From an uncultured Paracoccaceae bacterium (GTDB lineage Bacteria > Pseudomonadota > Alphaproteobacteria > Rhodobacterales > Rhodobacteraceae): a DNA stretch of 64,000 nt. Numbering within the stretch: position 1 is the first letter of the stretch; the number at the start of each line of letters is the position of its first letter. Where the stretch lies: contig CAJXWO010000007.1 in assembly GCA_913062865.1 (NCBI GenBank), forward strand, positions 1-64,000, read 5' to 3'. The position numbers were made by a program, and so were the translations under genes. Below the pieces are notes generated by a model that was given only the letters and a program-made list of their open reading frames with translations, had not been told where the DNA came from and did not search any database. Shown piece by piece: positions 1 to 9,726 of the stretch.

Positions 1-1
1 T

Positions 2-88
2 ACGGTCAGGCCGCACAGCGCACTGGGCTACCGCCCACCCGCGCCAGAAAGCATCGTTCCCATGGACCAGAGGCCCATGATGCAATAA
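2..88 (+). mobile_element. C-terminal fragment of an IS3-like DDE transposase (left-truncated by window); IS end continues to about 118
   Basis: Frame 2 reads TVRPHSALGYRPPAPESIVPMDQRPMMQ*, the typical C-terminus of IS3-type integrase-core transposases. It is followed by the end-like sequence attaatctggaacacccaatggggg. Confidence 0.8.
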
Positions 89-91
89 CAA

Positions 92-448
92 TTAATCTGG
101 AACACCCAATGGGGGAACGCCAAAGGCAAAAGCCAGAAGGGCGATCTGCCAGGTCTCGGCGGCAAGGCCCATGGGCACCAGCAGCGCCATGCGCCCGAGG
201 TCGAGCCCGATCATCACGCGCTTGCGCGGCCGGCCCGCCAGCAGCGTCTCGGCCAGGGGCGCCAGCGCGACATAGGCGATCATCTTAAGGGCCAGCAGGA
301 AGCCAAGGATGCGCCCACCCGCCGCGTCTCCGCCGATCCGGTAGGCCGTGAGCGACAGCGCGACGGTCAGCAATCCGATCCCCAGAAGCGACAGGATCTG
401 GGCGGCATAGAGCCGCCGGAAGGCCGGGTGGGCAAGCGGGCCGGTCAT
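92..448 (-). pseudogene. MFS transporter, N-terminal 5' remnant truncated by the IS end
   Basis: N-terminal MFS-like TM segments (MTGPLAHPAFRRLYAAQILSLLGIGLL...). The last residues, GVPPLGVPD*, are encoded by the IS end. Confidence 0.75.
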
Positions 449-651
449 GTCGGTCTCCCGTGGGGTGGCTCGTCCGCAGCATGGCGGCGGGTCGGTCCGG
501 CGTAAACCGGCCCGCGCGCCGATCCGGCAGGCTTCTCCAAAAAATCATTTGCCCGGACCGGATTATGCCAGCAAACTCGAACGTGGGAGTCACCACTCCT
601 CAAGGCCCGCGTCACAGAGGCCGATATCCAACAACCGTCGGAGGAGCCTTC

Positions 652-1170
652 ATGCATCTCAACGATACCCGTGACATCATGGCCGACCGTCAGACGGTCT
701 GGGCCGCACTGATGGACCCGGACGTGCTCAAGGCCTGTGTGCCGGGCTGCCAGGAGATGGAAGGGTCGGCCGAAGACGGGTTCACGGCCGTGGTCGTGCA
801 GAAAGTCGGCCCGGTGAAGGCCACATTCAAGGGCACCGTCACCCTGTCGGACATGAATGAACCGGACAGCCTGCGCCTCTCGGGCGAGGGCAAGGGCGGT
901 GCGGCCGGTTTCGCCAAGGGCGGCGCGGATGTGACGCTCGAAGAGATCGAGGGCGGCACGCGGCTGACCTACGATGTGGACGCCAAGGTGGGCGGCAAGC
1001 TCGCACAACTGGGCAGCCGCATCATCGACGGCTTCGCCAAGAAGATGGCGGACCAGTTTTTCACCCGGTTCCAGGAGGCCGTCGAAGGCCCCGAGGACGA
1101 AACCGAGGCACCCGAGGCCGAGGAAACCGGGGGCAAGAAGGGATGGTTCAAGCGCCTGGTCAAGAGCTGA
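652..1170 (+). CDS. coxG: CoxG-like SRPBCC family protein (carbon monoxide dehydrogenase subunit G family)
   Basis: [37 protein letters not shown] is the CoxG signature; adjacent to coxS, coxL and coxM. Confidence 0.9.
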   Translation: MHLNDTRDIMADRQTVWAALMDPDVLKACVPGCQEMEGSAEDGFTAVVVQKVGPVKATFKGTVTLSDMNEPDSLRLSGEGKGGAAGFAKGGADVTLEEIEGGTRLTYDVDAKVGGKLAQLGSRIIDGFAKKMADQFFTRFQEAVEGPEDETEAPEAEETGGKKGWFKRLVKS

Positions 1171-1214
1171 CCGCGCACGGACCCCGAACCAACAGAATTC
1201 CAAGGGAGGATCGA

Positions 1215-1700
1215 ATGACAACTGTATCCATGACCGTGAACGGGAAACCCGTCTCGGCCGAGGCCGAGGGCCGCACGCTGCTGGTCGAATTCCTGCGCGA
1301 CGGGCTGCACCTGACCGGCACCCATGTGGGCTGCGACACCTCGCAATGCGGGGCCTGCGTGGTCCATGTGAACGGCGAGGCGGTCAAGGCCTGCACCATG
1401 TTCGCCCAGGAGGCCGAGGGCGCCGAGGTCACCACGATCGAAGGCATGGCCAATGCCGATGGCTCGCTAAACGTGATCCAGCAGGCGTTCCAGGATCATC
1501 ACGGTCTTCAGTGCGGCTTCTGCACCCCGGGCATGGTGATGTCGGCGGCGGCCCTGCTCAAGGAAAACCCCAAGCCCAGCGAAGCCGAGATCCGCGATTA
1601 CCTCGAGGGCAATATCTGCCGCTGCACGGGCTACCACAACATCGTCAAGGCGATCCTCGCGGCCAGCGGCCAGGACGTGGGCGCCATCGCGGCGGAATAA
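1215..1700 (+). CDS. coxS: (2Fe-2S)-binding small subunit of xanthine oxidase/CO dehydrogenase family
   Basis: [12 protein letters not shown] and [10 protein letters not shown]...GNICRCTGY, the two [2Fe-2S] motifs. Confidence 0.93.
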   Translation: MTTVSMTVNGKPVSAEAEGRTLLVEFLRDGLHLTGTHVGCDTSQCGACVVHVNGEAVKACTMFAQEAEGAEVTTIEGMANADGSLNVIQQAFQDHHGLQCGFCTPGMVMSAAALLKENPKPSEAEIRDYLEGNICRCTGYHNIVKAILAASGQDVGAIAAE

Positions 1701-1796
1701 GGGACAAGACGCATCGCTCATCAGGCCCTTTGGGCCCTCTTTGCGAAGACAGCCCGCCGGGCTGGATGAGCGCGACGCAACAGGGAGGAGACTACC

Positions 1797-4157
1797 ATGC
1801 CCAAAGATCATGGCATCGGCGCCAGCTCGAAGCGGCGCGAAGACGTGCGGTTCCTGACCGGGGCCGGTCAGTATACCGACGACATCAACGTACAGGGTCA
1901 GACCTACGTTCATTTCATCCGCTCGGACGTGGCCCATGGGCGGATCAACGGGATCAACACATCGGCGGCCGAGGCCATGCCGGGGGTCATTCGCATCTTT
2001 ACCGGCGCCGATTTCGAAGGCATCGGCGGGTTGCCCTGCGGCTGGCAGGTGACCGACCGCCACGGTGAGCCGATGAAGGAACCGGCCCACCCGGTTCTGG
2101 CGCAGGGCAAGGTGCGCCATGTGGGCGACCCCATCGCCGCCGTGGTCGCCGAAAGCTACGCCAAGGCCCGCGATGCGGCCGAAGCTGTCGAAGTGGATAT
2201 CGAGGAACTGCCCGCCGCCATCGACATGAAGGCCGCGCTGGAGGGCAATGCGCCAAAGGTCCACGACGATCTGGCCGACAACCTGTGCTACGACTGGGCC
2301 TTCGGCTCGGACGCCGCAGAGGTCGATGCGGCCTTCAGCAACGCGGCCCATGTCACCACGCTGGAGCTTGTGAACCAGCGCCTTGTTGCCAACCCGATGG
2401 AGCCGCGCGTGGCCGTGGGCGACTTCAGCCGGGCGACGGACGAGTCGACGCTCTACACCACCTCGCAGAACCCCCATGTGATCCGGCTTCTGATGGGCGC
2501 CTTCGTCCTCGGCATCCCGGAACACAAGCTGCGCGTCGTGGCCCCCGATGTGGGCGGCGGTTTCGGCTCCAAGATCTTCCATTATGCAGAAGAGGCGTTC
2601 TGTACCTTCGCCGCGCGCCAGATCAACCGCCCGGTGAAATGGACCGCCAGCCGGTCCGAGGCGTTCCTGTCGGACGCCCAGGGCCGCGACCATGTCACCA
2701 AGATCGAACTGGCGCTGGATGCCGACAACAACTTCACCGCGCTCCGGACCGAGACCTATGCCAACATGGGCGCGTACCTGTCGACCTTTGCGCCCTCGGT
2801 GCCCACATGGCTCCATGGCACGCTGATGGCCGGGAATTACAAGACCCCGCTCATCCATGTGAACGTCAAGGCGGTCTTTACCAACACCGTGCCTGTCGAT
2901 GCCTATCGCGGCGCGGGCCGGCCCGAGGCGACCTACCAGCTTGAGCGCGTGATCGACAAGGCCGCGCGCGAGCGGGGCGTCGATCCGATCGCGCTGCGCC
3001 GCCAGAACTTCGTGACCGAGTTCCCCTATGCCACCCCGGTGGCCGTGGAATACGACACGGGCGACTACGTGGCCACAATGGACAAGCTCGAAGAGATCGC
3101 CGACATCGCGGGCTTCGAGGCGCGGCGCAAGGAAAGCGAAGCCCGCGGCAAGCTGCGCGGTCTGGGCGTGAACTGCTATATCGAGGCCTGCGGCATCGCA
3201 CCGTCGAACCTCGTGGGGCAGTTGGGCGCGCGTGCGGGTCTCTACGATGCCGCCACCGTCCGGGTGAACGCCACCGGCACGATCAGTGTCATGGTCGGCG
3301 CCCACAGCCACGGGCAAGGGCATGAAACCGCCTTTCCGCAGGTCGTGGCGGAGATGCTGGGCATCGACGAGTCGATGATCGACATCGTCCATGGCGACAG
3401 TTCCAAGATCCCGTTTGGCATGGGCACCTACGGCTCGCGCTCCATAGCGGTCTGCGGCTCGGCCATGGTGCGCGCCACCGAAAAGATCATCGCCAAGGCG
3501 AAAAAGATCGCCGCCCACCTGATGGAAGCCTCCGAGGCGGATATCGGGATCAAGGATGGCCAGTTCACCGTCGCGGGCACCGACAAGTCGGTCGCCTGGG
3601 GGGATGTGACGCTGGCGGCCTATGTGCCGCACAACTATCCGCTCGAGGAAATCGAACCGGGGCTCGAGGAAACGGCGTTCTACGATCCGTCGAACTTCAC
3701 CTACCCGGCAGGGGCCTATGCCTGCGAGGTCGAGGTCGACCCCGACACCGGCAAGGTCACCGTCGAACGCTTTGCGGCGGCGGACGATTTCGGCAACATC
3801 ATCAACCCGATGATCGTCGATGGCCAGGTCCATGGCGGGATCGGGCAGGGCATCGGTCAGGCGCTCATGGAAAACTGCGCCTATGACGAGAACGGCCAGC
3901 TCATCTCGGCCAGCTACATGGATTACGCCATGCCGCGTGCCGACGATGTGCCCTTCTACACCGTCGATCATTCCTGCCAGACCCCCTGCACCCACAATCC
4001 GCTGGGCGTGAAGGGCTGTGGTGAGGCCGGGGCCATCGGTTCGCCGCCCGCGGTGATCAACGCCGTCGTCGATGCGCTGCAATCGGCCGGGCACAACGTG
4101 ACCCATATCGACATGCCGGCCTCGCCCCAACGGGTCTGGGCGGCGATGCAGGGCTGA
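1797..4157 (+). CDS. coxL: Molybdopterin-binding large subunit, form II CoxL-type
   Basis: 786 aa xanthine dehydrogenase family protein. Active-site loop reads AYRGAGR (form II), not AYXCSFR (form I). Confidence 0.9.
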   Translation: MPKDHGIGASSKRREDVRFLTGAGQYTDDINVQGQTYVHFIRSDVAHGRINGINTSAAEAMPGVIRIFTGADFEGIGGLPCGWQVTDRHGEPMKEPAHPVLAQGKVRHVGDPIAAVVAESYAKARDAAEAVEVDIEELPAAIDMKAALEGNAPKVHDDLADNLCYDWAFGSDAAEVDAAFSNAAHVTTLELVNQRLVANPMEPRVAVGDFSRATDESTLYTTSQNPHVIRLLMGAFVLGIPEHKLRVVAPDVGGGFGSKIFHYAEEAFCTFAARQINRPVKWTASRSEAFLSDAQGRDHVTKIELALDADNNFTALRTETYANMGAYLSTFAPSVPTWLHGTLMAGNYKTPLIHVNVKAVFTNTVPVDAYRGAGRPEATYQLERVIDKAARERGVDPIALRRQNFVTEFPYATPVAVEYDTGDYVATMDKLEEIADIAGFEARRKESEARGKLRGLGVNCYIEACGIAPSNLVGQLGARAGLYDAATVRVNATGTISVMVGAHSHGQGHETAFPQVVAEMLGIDESMIDIVHGDSSKIPFGMGTYGSRSIAVCGSAMVRATEKIIAKAKKIAAHLMEASEADIGIKDGQFTVAGTDKSVAWGDVTLAAYVPHNYPLEEIEPGLEETAFYDPSNFTYPAGAYACEVEVDPDTGKVTVERFAAADDFGNIINPMIVDGQVHGGIGQGIGQALMENCAYDENGQLISASYMDYAMPRADDVPFYTVDHSCQTPCTHNPLGVKGCGEAGAIGSPPAVINAVVDALQSAGHNVTHIDMPASPQRVWAAMQG

Positions 4158-4261
4158 ACGGAGATCGGTATCCGGGGGGGCTGAACCCCCGGATGATTTG
4201 AGTATTTCTGGAAAGATGAAGGGCATGGGCCGCGCGCCCACCCCTTCCGGGAGAGACGACA

Positions 4262-5053
4262 ATGTATGCATTCGATTTCGAGAAACCCAGCACGGTGGCC
4301 GATGCGGTCGCCGCACTGAAGGCCGAAGAGGCGCAGCCGCTGGGCGGGGGGCAGACCCTGATCCCGACGCTGAAACAGCGCCTCGCCATGCCGTCGAAAC
4401 TGGTGAGCCTCACCGGCATCGACGAGATGAAGGGCGTTTGCGTGGCCGATGACGGCGCGGTCTGCATCGGTGGGGCCACGCCCCATGCGGTGGTCGCGCG
4501 CGAAGCGGCCAAAAGCTACCCGGCGCTGGCGTCGCTTGCCGCGAATATCGGCGACCCGGCGGTGCGCAACCGCGGCACGATCGGCGGGAGCCTCGCCAAC
4601 AACGACCCTTCGGCCTGCTACCCGGCGGCAGCCCTGGGCTCGGGCGCAACCATTGTCACCAACGCGCGCGAGATCGCGGCGGATGACTATTTCCAGGGCA
4701 TGTTCGCCACCGCCCTCGACGAGGGCGAAATCATCACCGAAGTTCGTTTTCCGGTGCCGGAAAAGGCCGCCTATATGAAGTTCGAGCAGCCGGCGTCGCG
4801 CTTTGCGCTGACGGCCGTGTTCGTGGCGAAATATGCCGATGGCGTCCGCGTGGCCGTCACCGGCGCCTCTGAAGAGGGCGTGTTCCGCTGGACCGAGGCC
4901 GAAGAGGCGCTGTCGTCCAATTTCTCGCCTGACGCGGTGGCGGGCCTGTCGGTGCCCGCCGATGGCATGATCGGCGATCTGCACGGCACGCCCGCGTACC
5001 GCGCCCATCTTGTGGGCGTGATGACCAAGCGCGCGGTGGCCGCAGCGGGCTGA
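4262..5053 (+). CDS. coxM: FAD-binding medium subunit of xanthine oxidase/CO dehydrogenase family
   Basis: MYAFDFEKPSTVADAVAAL...LGGGQTLIP...NRGTIGGSLANNDPSACYP. Confidence 0.92.
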   Translation: MYAFDFEKPSTVADAVAALKAEEAQPLGGGQTLIPTLKQRLAMPSKLVSLTGIDEMKGVCVADDGAVCIGGATPHAVVAREAAKSYPALASLAANIGDPAVRNRGTIGGSLANNDPSACYPAAALGSGATIVTNAREIAADDYFQGMFATALDEGEIITEVRFPVPEKAAYMKFEQPASRFALTAVFVAKYADGVRVAVTGASEEGVFRWTEAEEALSSNFSPDAVAGLSVPADGMIGDLHGTPAYRAHLVGVMTKRAVAAAG

Positions 5054-5074
5054 GATCTGGCTGCAACAGCCAAG

Positions 5075-5102
5075 GATCAGGGCAGCTTCGGCTGCCCTGA
5101 TC
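5075..5102. terminator. Bidirectional hairpin between convergent coxM and tetR genes
   Basis: GATCAGGGCAGC-TTCG-GCTGCCCTGATC: perfect 12-bp stem with a TTCG tetraloop. Confidence 0.75.
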
Positions 5103-5107
5103 GCGTT

Positions 5108-5710
5108 TCAGGCCCGGTCGATCACCGAAAAGGCCAGTTCCAGCGTGGCCCTGACCTGCGCCGTATCTTCGCCCGCCGCGCGCTGGGCCAAGGCGAGGCC
5201 GATCTGCTCGACCATGTAGCGCGCGACGACGGGGGCGGGCTGATCGCCCGTCCAGTCGCCCGCCGCGCGGCGGGCCTCCAGAAACCCCGTGAACGCGGAC
5301 ACCGCGCCGCTGTCGATCGCCTCGACGCCGTCGCGCGTCCTGGGGCCCAGGCGGTGCTTTCCGGCGCGCATCTTGAAAAAGACGCATCCCGTTTCCATCG
5401 TCGCATCTTCGCTGGCAAAGTGGATCAGGGCCGCCAGGGTGTCCGCAAGTGTCCCGTCGCGAGACAGGATCGCAAAGATCTCTGACAAAACCTGCGCGGC
5501 ATAGCGGTCGAGCACGGCGCGCATCAGCCCGTCTTCGCTGCCGAACTCCCGGTAAAGCGCGGGTTTCGACACGCCTGCCAATCCACAGATCGCATTGATC
5601 GACACATCCGCCAGATCGTCCTGCCAGTAGGCGCGCATGGCGGCGTCCAGGGTGGCATCGACATCGAGTGTGCGCGGGCGGCCGCGCTTGGGCTTTTCTG
5701 AGTCGCTCAC
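5108..5710 (-). CDS. TetR/AcrR family transcriptional regulator
   Basis: N-terminal HTH (DVSINAICGLAGVSKPALYREFGSEDGLMRAVL). Confidence 0.92.
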   Translation of the reverse strand: MSDSEKPKRGRPRTLDVDATLDAAMRAYWQDDLADVSINAICGLAGVSKPALYREFGSEDGLMRAVLDRYAAQVLSEIFAILSRDGTLADTLAALIHFASEDATMETGCVFFKMRAGKHRLGPRTRDGVEAIDSGAVSAFTGFLEARRAAGDWTGDQPAPVVARYMVEQIGLALAQRAAGEDTAQVRATLELAFSVIDRA

Positions 5711-5716
5711 GTTTTC

Positions 5717-5773
5717 GTACCGTTTGGTATTTTATTATTGACCAGTGCCATCAATATCCGTACCACTGGGTAC
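5717..5773. promoter_or_regulatory. Two candidate TetR operators in the divergent promoter region
   Basis: GTACCgtttGGTAT (5717-5730) and GTACCactgGGTAC (5760-5773), centres 43 bp apart between the tetR and SnoaL-like starts. Confidence 0.6.
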
Positions 5774-5824
5774 GTTAAATCTCAAGCAAAAGCCCCACCC
5801 GCCCCGGGGCAAGGAGACGATCTC

Positions 5825-6298
5825 ATGAAAAAGACCCTGATTTCCGCCGCGGTCGCGGCCAGCACATTGGTCGGCCCCGCAGCGGCCGACGATATCGACA
5901 CGGTGCGCGCCTTCTATTCGGACATCCTGACCGCGCCTGCGGACACGACCGAAGCGCGCTATTACGAGCTCTTCTCGCCCGAGATCGTCTCGATCCCGAC
6001 GCCCCCGGGCGGGCCGGGTGCCCAAGGCATGCTGAACACCATCGCTTTCCTTGGTCAGGTGGTGCCCGATCTGACCTGGACACCGGAGGAGGTCATCACG
6101 CTGGACGACAACCGCTTCGTCGTGCGCGGCACCGCCCGGGGCACGCCCGTGGGCCCGTTCTTCGGAGTCGATCCGGCCACCGGCAAAAGCTTCGAGATCA
6201 TGTCCATCGACATCCTGACGGTGACGGACGGCCTGATCTCGCATATCTACCATCTGGAGGACTGGACCGGTGCGGTGGCCCAGCTGACCGCCGACTAG
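5825..6298 (+). CDS. Exported SnoaL-like/NTF2-fold (ester cyclase-like) protein
   Basis: Signal peptide MKKTLISAAVAASTLVGPAAA, then an NTF2-like domain (VRAFYSDILTAP...HIYHLEDW). Confidence 0.7.
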   Translation: MKKTLISAAVAASTLVGPAAADDIDTVRAFYSDILTAPADTTEARYYELFSPEIVSIPTPPGGPGAQGMLNTIAFLGQVVPDLTWTPEEVITLDDNRFVVRGTARGTPVGPFFGVDPATGKSFEIMSIDILTVTDGLISHIYHLEDWTGAVAQLTAD

Positions 6299-6409
6299 AC
6301 GCCCGGCGCGTTCCCGGCCGGCACGCCGCCGCCGTCTGACATGGGACCGTCCCGCCATCGGGGCGGCCCGCCATTGCACGCTTCGTCCGCGCGGACTAAA
6401 CCGCCGCCC

Positions 6410-7129
6410 ATGACCAAGACGAACCACCCCTCGGGCGCGCCCTGGCGCAATTTCTATGGCCGTTTCAAGGGCAAGGGCCTGCGGGACAGCCAGAAGACCT
6501 ATCTGGACGAGGATCTGGCCCGGCTGTCGCCCGGCCCAGTGGACTGGGACGTAAACCCCGACCGCAGCCCGCTCGACACAGCGGCCCTGTTCGACGGGCG
6601 GCCCGTCTGGCTCGAGGTGGGGTTCGGCGGGGGTGAGCACCTTGTGCACCAGGCCAAGGGCAACCCCGGGATCGGGATCATCGGGTGCGAACCTTACATC
6701 AACGGCGTGGCCATGCTGCTGGGCAAAATCCGCAAGGCGGGGGTCCACAACCTGCGCGTCCATCCGGGCGATGTGCGCGACCTGTTTGACGTCCTGCCTG
6801 AACGCAGCGTCGCGCGGGCCTTTCTGCTGTATCCGGACCCCTGGCCGAAAAAGCGCCATCATCGCCGCCGGTTCGTGATGCCGGAATACCTGCAGCCGCT
6901 GGCGCGGGTGATGCAGCCCGGAGCGATCTTTCGCGTGGCCACGGACATTCCCGACTATGTGCGCCAGACGCTGGAACAGGTGCCGCGCCACGGCTTCGAC
7001 TGGCTGGCCGAGCGGCCCGCGGATTGGCGCACGCCCTGGGAGGACTGGATCCCCACCCGCTACGAAAAAAAGGCCCTGCGCGAGGGGCGGGTGCCCCACT
7101 ACCTGACCTTCCGGCGCCGCGATGACTAG
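6410..7129 (+). CDS. trmB: tRNA (guanine-N7-)-methyltransferase
   Basis: FYGRFKGK, EVGFGGGEHL, FLLYPDPWPKKRHHRRR motifs. Confidence 0.95.
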   Translation: MTKTNHPSGAPWRNFYGRFKGKGLRDSQKTYLDEDLARLSPGPVDWDVNPDRSPLDTAALFDGRPVWLEVGFGGGEHLVHQAKGNPGIGIIGCEPYINGVAMLLGKIRKAGVHNLRVHPGDVRDLFDVLPERSVARAFLLYPDPWPKKRHHRRRFVMPEYLQPLARVMQPGAIFRVATDIPDYVRQTLEQVPRHGFDWLAERPADWRTPWEDWIPTRYEKKALREGRVPHYLTFRRRDD

Positions 7130-7721
7130 CGCGGCGCTGGCGGGCTTCGCGCTCGGTCTGTCGCTGATCCTGGCCATCGGTGCGCAAAATGCCTTTGTCC
7201 TGCGGCAGGGGTTGCGGCGGGCCCATGTCTTTGCCGTCTGCCTGACCTGCGCGGTCTCGGACGCGGTGCTGGTGGCCGCGGGCGTGGCAGGCTTCGGCGC
7301 GCTGTCCGAGGCGGTGCCCTGGCTCGAGACCGTGATGCGCTATGGCGGCGCGGCCTTCCTGATCGTCTATGGCGCGCAAAGCTTTCGCGCGGCCTGGGCC
7401 GGCGGGCAGGCGCTCGAGGCGGCAGAGGGGCAGGGCCAGACCCTGCGCGCGGCGCTTTTGACCTGTCTCGCGCTGACCTGGCTGAATCCCCATGTCTATC
7501 TGGACACGGTGGTGCTTTTGGGCTCGATCTCGTCCCAGTATGACGACCGTCTGGCCTTTGGCGCGGGCGCGGTCACGGCAAGCTTCGTCTTCTTCTTCTC
7601 GCTGGGTTATGGCGCGCGGCTTGTCTCGCCGTTCTTCGCGCGGCCATCGGCCTGGCGGCTGCTGGACGTATTCGTGGGCGGGGTCATGTGGACCATCGCT
7701 GCGAAACTCCTGTTCCTCTGA
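7122..7721 (+). CDS. LysE/ArgO family amino acid exporter
   Basis: FALGLSLILAIGAQNAFVLRQGLRR; TWLNPHVYLDTVVL. Overlaps the trmB end. Confidence 0.92.
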   Translation: MTSAALAGFALGLSLILAIGAQNAFVLRQGLRRAHVFAVCLTCAVSDAVLVAAGVAGFGALSEAVPWLETVMRYGGAAFLIVYGAQSFRAAWAGGQALEAAEGQGQTLRAALLTCLALTWLNPHVYLDTVVLLGSISSQYDDRLAFGAGAVTASFVFFFSLGYGARLVSPFFARPSAWRLLDVFVGGVMWTIAAKLLFL

Positions 7722-7766
7722 CATGACCGCTTGTCCTTCCCGGCGGCACCGGGTCTAACTGGGGCC

Positions 7767-8675
7767 ATGGCAACAGACCCTTCTTCGTCGCGCCCCGTGG
7801 CGGGCGTCCTGTGGATGATCGTGACCGGCTTCTGCTTTGTCGCGGTGACGGCGCTGGTGAAATACCTGGGCCCAAGGATCCCGGCGGCGGAATCGGCCTT
7901 TTTGCGCTACCTGCTGGGGCTGGTCTTCCTGATCCCGATGATCGGCGCGCTCCGGCGGGCGCGGCTGACCCGGCGCCAGCTTGGCCTGTTCGGCGCGCGC
8001 GGTGTGGCCCATACGCTGGGGGTGATCCTGTGGTTCTTTGCCATGACCCAGATCCCCATCGCCGAGGTGACGGCGATGAACTATCTCAACCCGGTTTACG
8101 TCACCCTGGGCGCCGCGCTCTTTCTGGGCGAGACACTGGCCCTGCGCCGCATTCTTGCGGTGGGACTGGCGCTGGTGGGCGCGCTGATCATCCTGCGTCC
8201 GGGGTTCCGCGAACTGAGCCTGGGGCATTTCGCGATGCTGGGCACGGCGCTCGTGTTCGGCGCGTCCTACCTGCTGGCCAAGGTCGTGGCGGATGAAACC
8301 GAACCGGCGGTGGTGGTGGGGCTCTTGTCGATCACGGTGACCATCGGTCTGGCACCCTTTGCCGCCGCAGTCTGGATCACGCCCACGCTGTGGGAGCTGA
8401 CGATCCTGTTCGGCGTGGCCGTCTTTGCCACGGCGGGGCATTTCACCATGACCCTTGCCCTGCGATCGGCACCGGTGGCGGTGACGCAGCCGGTGACGTT
8501 TCTGCAGCTGGTCTGGGCGGTGACGCTCGGCGCGGTCGTCTTCGGTGAACCCGTCGACGGCTGGGTCGTGCTGGGGGGCGCGGTGATCCTGGGATCGGTG
8601 AGCTTCATCACCTGGCGCGAGGCGGTCCTGAAGCGCCGCCGCGTCACGCCCGCAGTGGGCGAAACCAAGTACTGA
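7767..8675 (+). CDS. DMT superfamily (EamA) transporter
   Basis: Ten-TM EamA-type protein (LVKYLGPRIPAAESAFLRYL; ALVGALIILRPG). Confidence 0.88.
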   Translation: MATDPSSSRPVAGVLWMIVTGFCFVAVTALVKYLGPRIPAAESAFLRYLLGLVFLIPMIGALRRARLTRRQLGLFGARGVAHTLGVILWFFAMTQIPIAEVTAMNYLNPVYVTLGAALFLGETLALRRILAVGLALVGALIILRPGFRELSLGHFAMLGTALVFGASYLLAKVVADETEPAVVVGLLSITVTIGLAPFAAAVWITPTLWELTILFGVAVFATAGHFTMTLALRSAPVAVTQPVTFLQLVWAVTLGAVVFGEPVDGWVVLGGAVILGSVSFITWREAVLKRRRVTPAVGETKY

Positions 8676-8689
8676 GGCCGGGTAAAAGA

Positions 8690-8778
8690 CCCTTCGAAGG
8701 GCCTTTCTGACGCGGTTTCGAAACCGCGTGGCCAAGCGCGGTCGACCGCGCTTTCTTCAAGCCGCGTCGACGCGGCTT
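8690..8778. repeat. Array of four TCGA-centred palindromes, candidate tandem bidirectional terminator
   Basis: CCCTTCGAAGGG (8690-8701), ACGCGGTTTCGAAACCGCGT (8710-8729), AAGCGCGGTCGACCGCGCTT (8734-8753), AAGCCGCGTCGACGCGGCTT (8759-8778), between convergent genes. Confidence 0.8.
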
Positions 8779-8784
8779 TCCCGC

Positions 8785-9723
8785 TCAGTAGCCCGCGTCG
8801 CGATCGACGAGATGCAGGAACGGCTCGCCGGCCTCGCCCCGGCGGATGTTCTCGACGATCACGCGCGCGGCGCTGTCGGGCCGGGTTTCCGAGGCAATAT
8901 GAGGCGTCACGGTCACCTGGGGATGGGCCCAGAAGGGATGCTCGGGGGGCAAGGGCTCGGTGCGGAACACGTCGAGCGTGGCATGGCCGATCTGCCCTTG
9001 ATCGAGCGCGGCCAGAAGCGCGTCGTCGTCGATCAGCGCCCCGCGCCCCGGGTTCACGATCACCGCGCCGCGGGGCAGGCGGGCCAGCCTGTCCGCGTTC
9101 ATCAGGTTCTCGGTCTCGTCGGTCAGCGGCAACAGAAGCACCAGGATGCGCGCCTCGGCCAGCGCCGCGTCCAGCCCGTCCGCACCGGAAAGGCAGCGCA
9201 GGCCCGGCACCTTCTTTGGCCTTCGCGACCAGCCCGTGACCGGAAAGCCCAGGCCCGCCAGCGCCGTCCCGCAGGCGCTGCCCAAGGCACCCAGCCCCAG
9301 GATCGTCACCGGCCGCTCGCGCGAGAGCGGCGGCACCGTCTTGCGCCATTCGCCGTTCAGCCCATGGATATGCGCGTCCATCTCCAGGTGGTGGCGCAGC
9401 ACATGGCCCGTCACCCATTCCACCATCCCCTGGGTCAGACCGGCCGCGTCGACCATGCGCGCCAGGGGCTGGGTGAGGGTCGGGTTCTGCGCCACGTTCT
9501 CGACCCCCGCCCAAAGGTTCAGGACTGCCTTGCAACGGGTATAGGGCGTGAAATCCTGCACATCGGAATTGGGGGCATAGACGATGTAATCCACCGTCTC
9601 CGGCGCGGCCTCGGTCACCAGCGTCGCCCCGGCCAGCCCCGCCTCGGCCAGGGCCGTGCGCAGGGGGGCTTCGTATTGCACCCAGCGCTCGGGCAGGGCG
9701 GCGAACAGGATCGTGGGGGCCAT
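8785..9723 (-). CDS. ghrA: Glyoxylate/hydroxypyruvate reductase A-like D-2-hydroxyacid dehydrogenase
   Basis: VTILGLGALGSACGTALAGLGFPVTGWSR; VNPGRGALIDDDALLAALDQGQIGHATLDVFRTEPLP. Confidence 0.88.
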   Translation of the reverse strand: MAPTILFAALPERWVQYEAPLRTALAEAGLAGATLVTEAAPETVDYIVYAPNSDVQDFTPYTRCKAVLNLWAGVENVAQNPTLTQPLARMVDAAGLTQGMVEWVTGHVLRHHLEMDAHIHGLNGEWRKTVPPLSRERPVTILGLGALGSACGTALAGLGFPVTGWSRRPKKVPGLRCLSGADGLDAALAEARILVLLLPLTDETENLMNADRLARLPRGAVIVNPGRGALIDDDALLAALDQGQIGHATLDVFRTEPLPPEHPFWAHPQVTVTPHIASETRPDSAARVIVENIRRGEAGEPFLHLVDRDAGY

Positions 9724-9726
9724 GGC

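Noticed and set aside
1467-4316. 949-aa minus-strand ORF antisense to coxL
   Set aside because: Long open frames opposite GC-rich genes are codon-bias artefacts; the translation has no recognisable domain, whereas the plus strand encodes clear CoxL.
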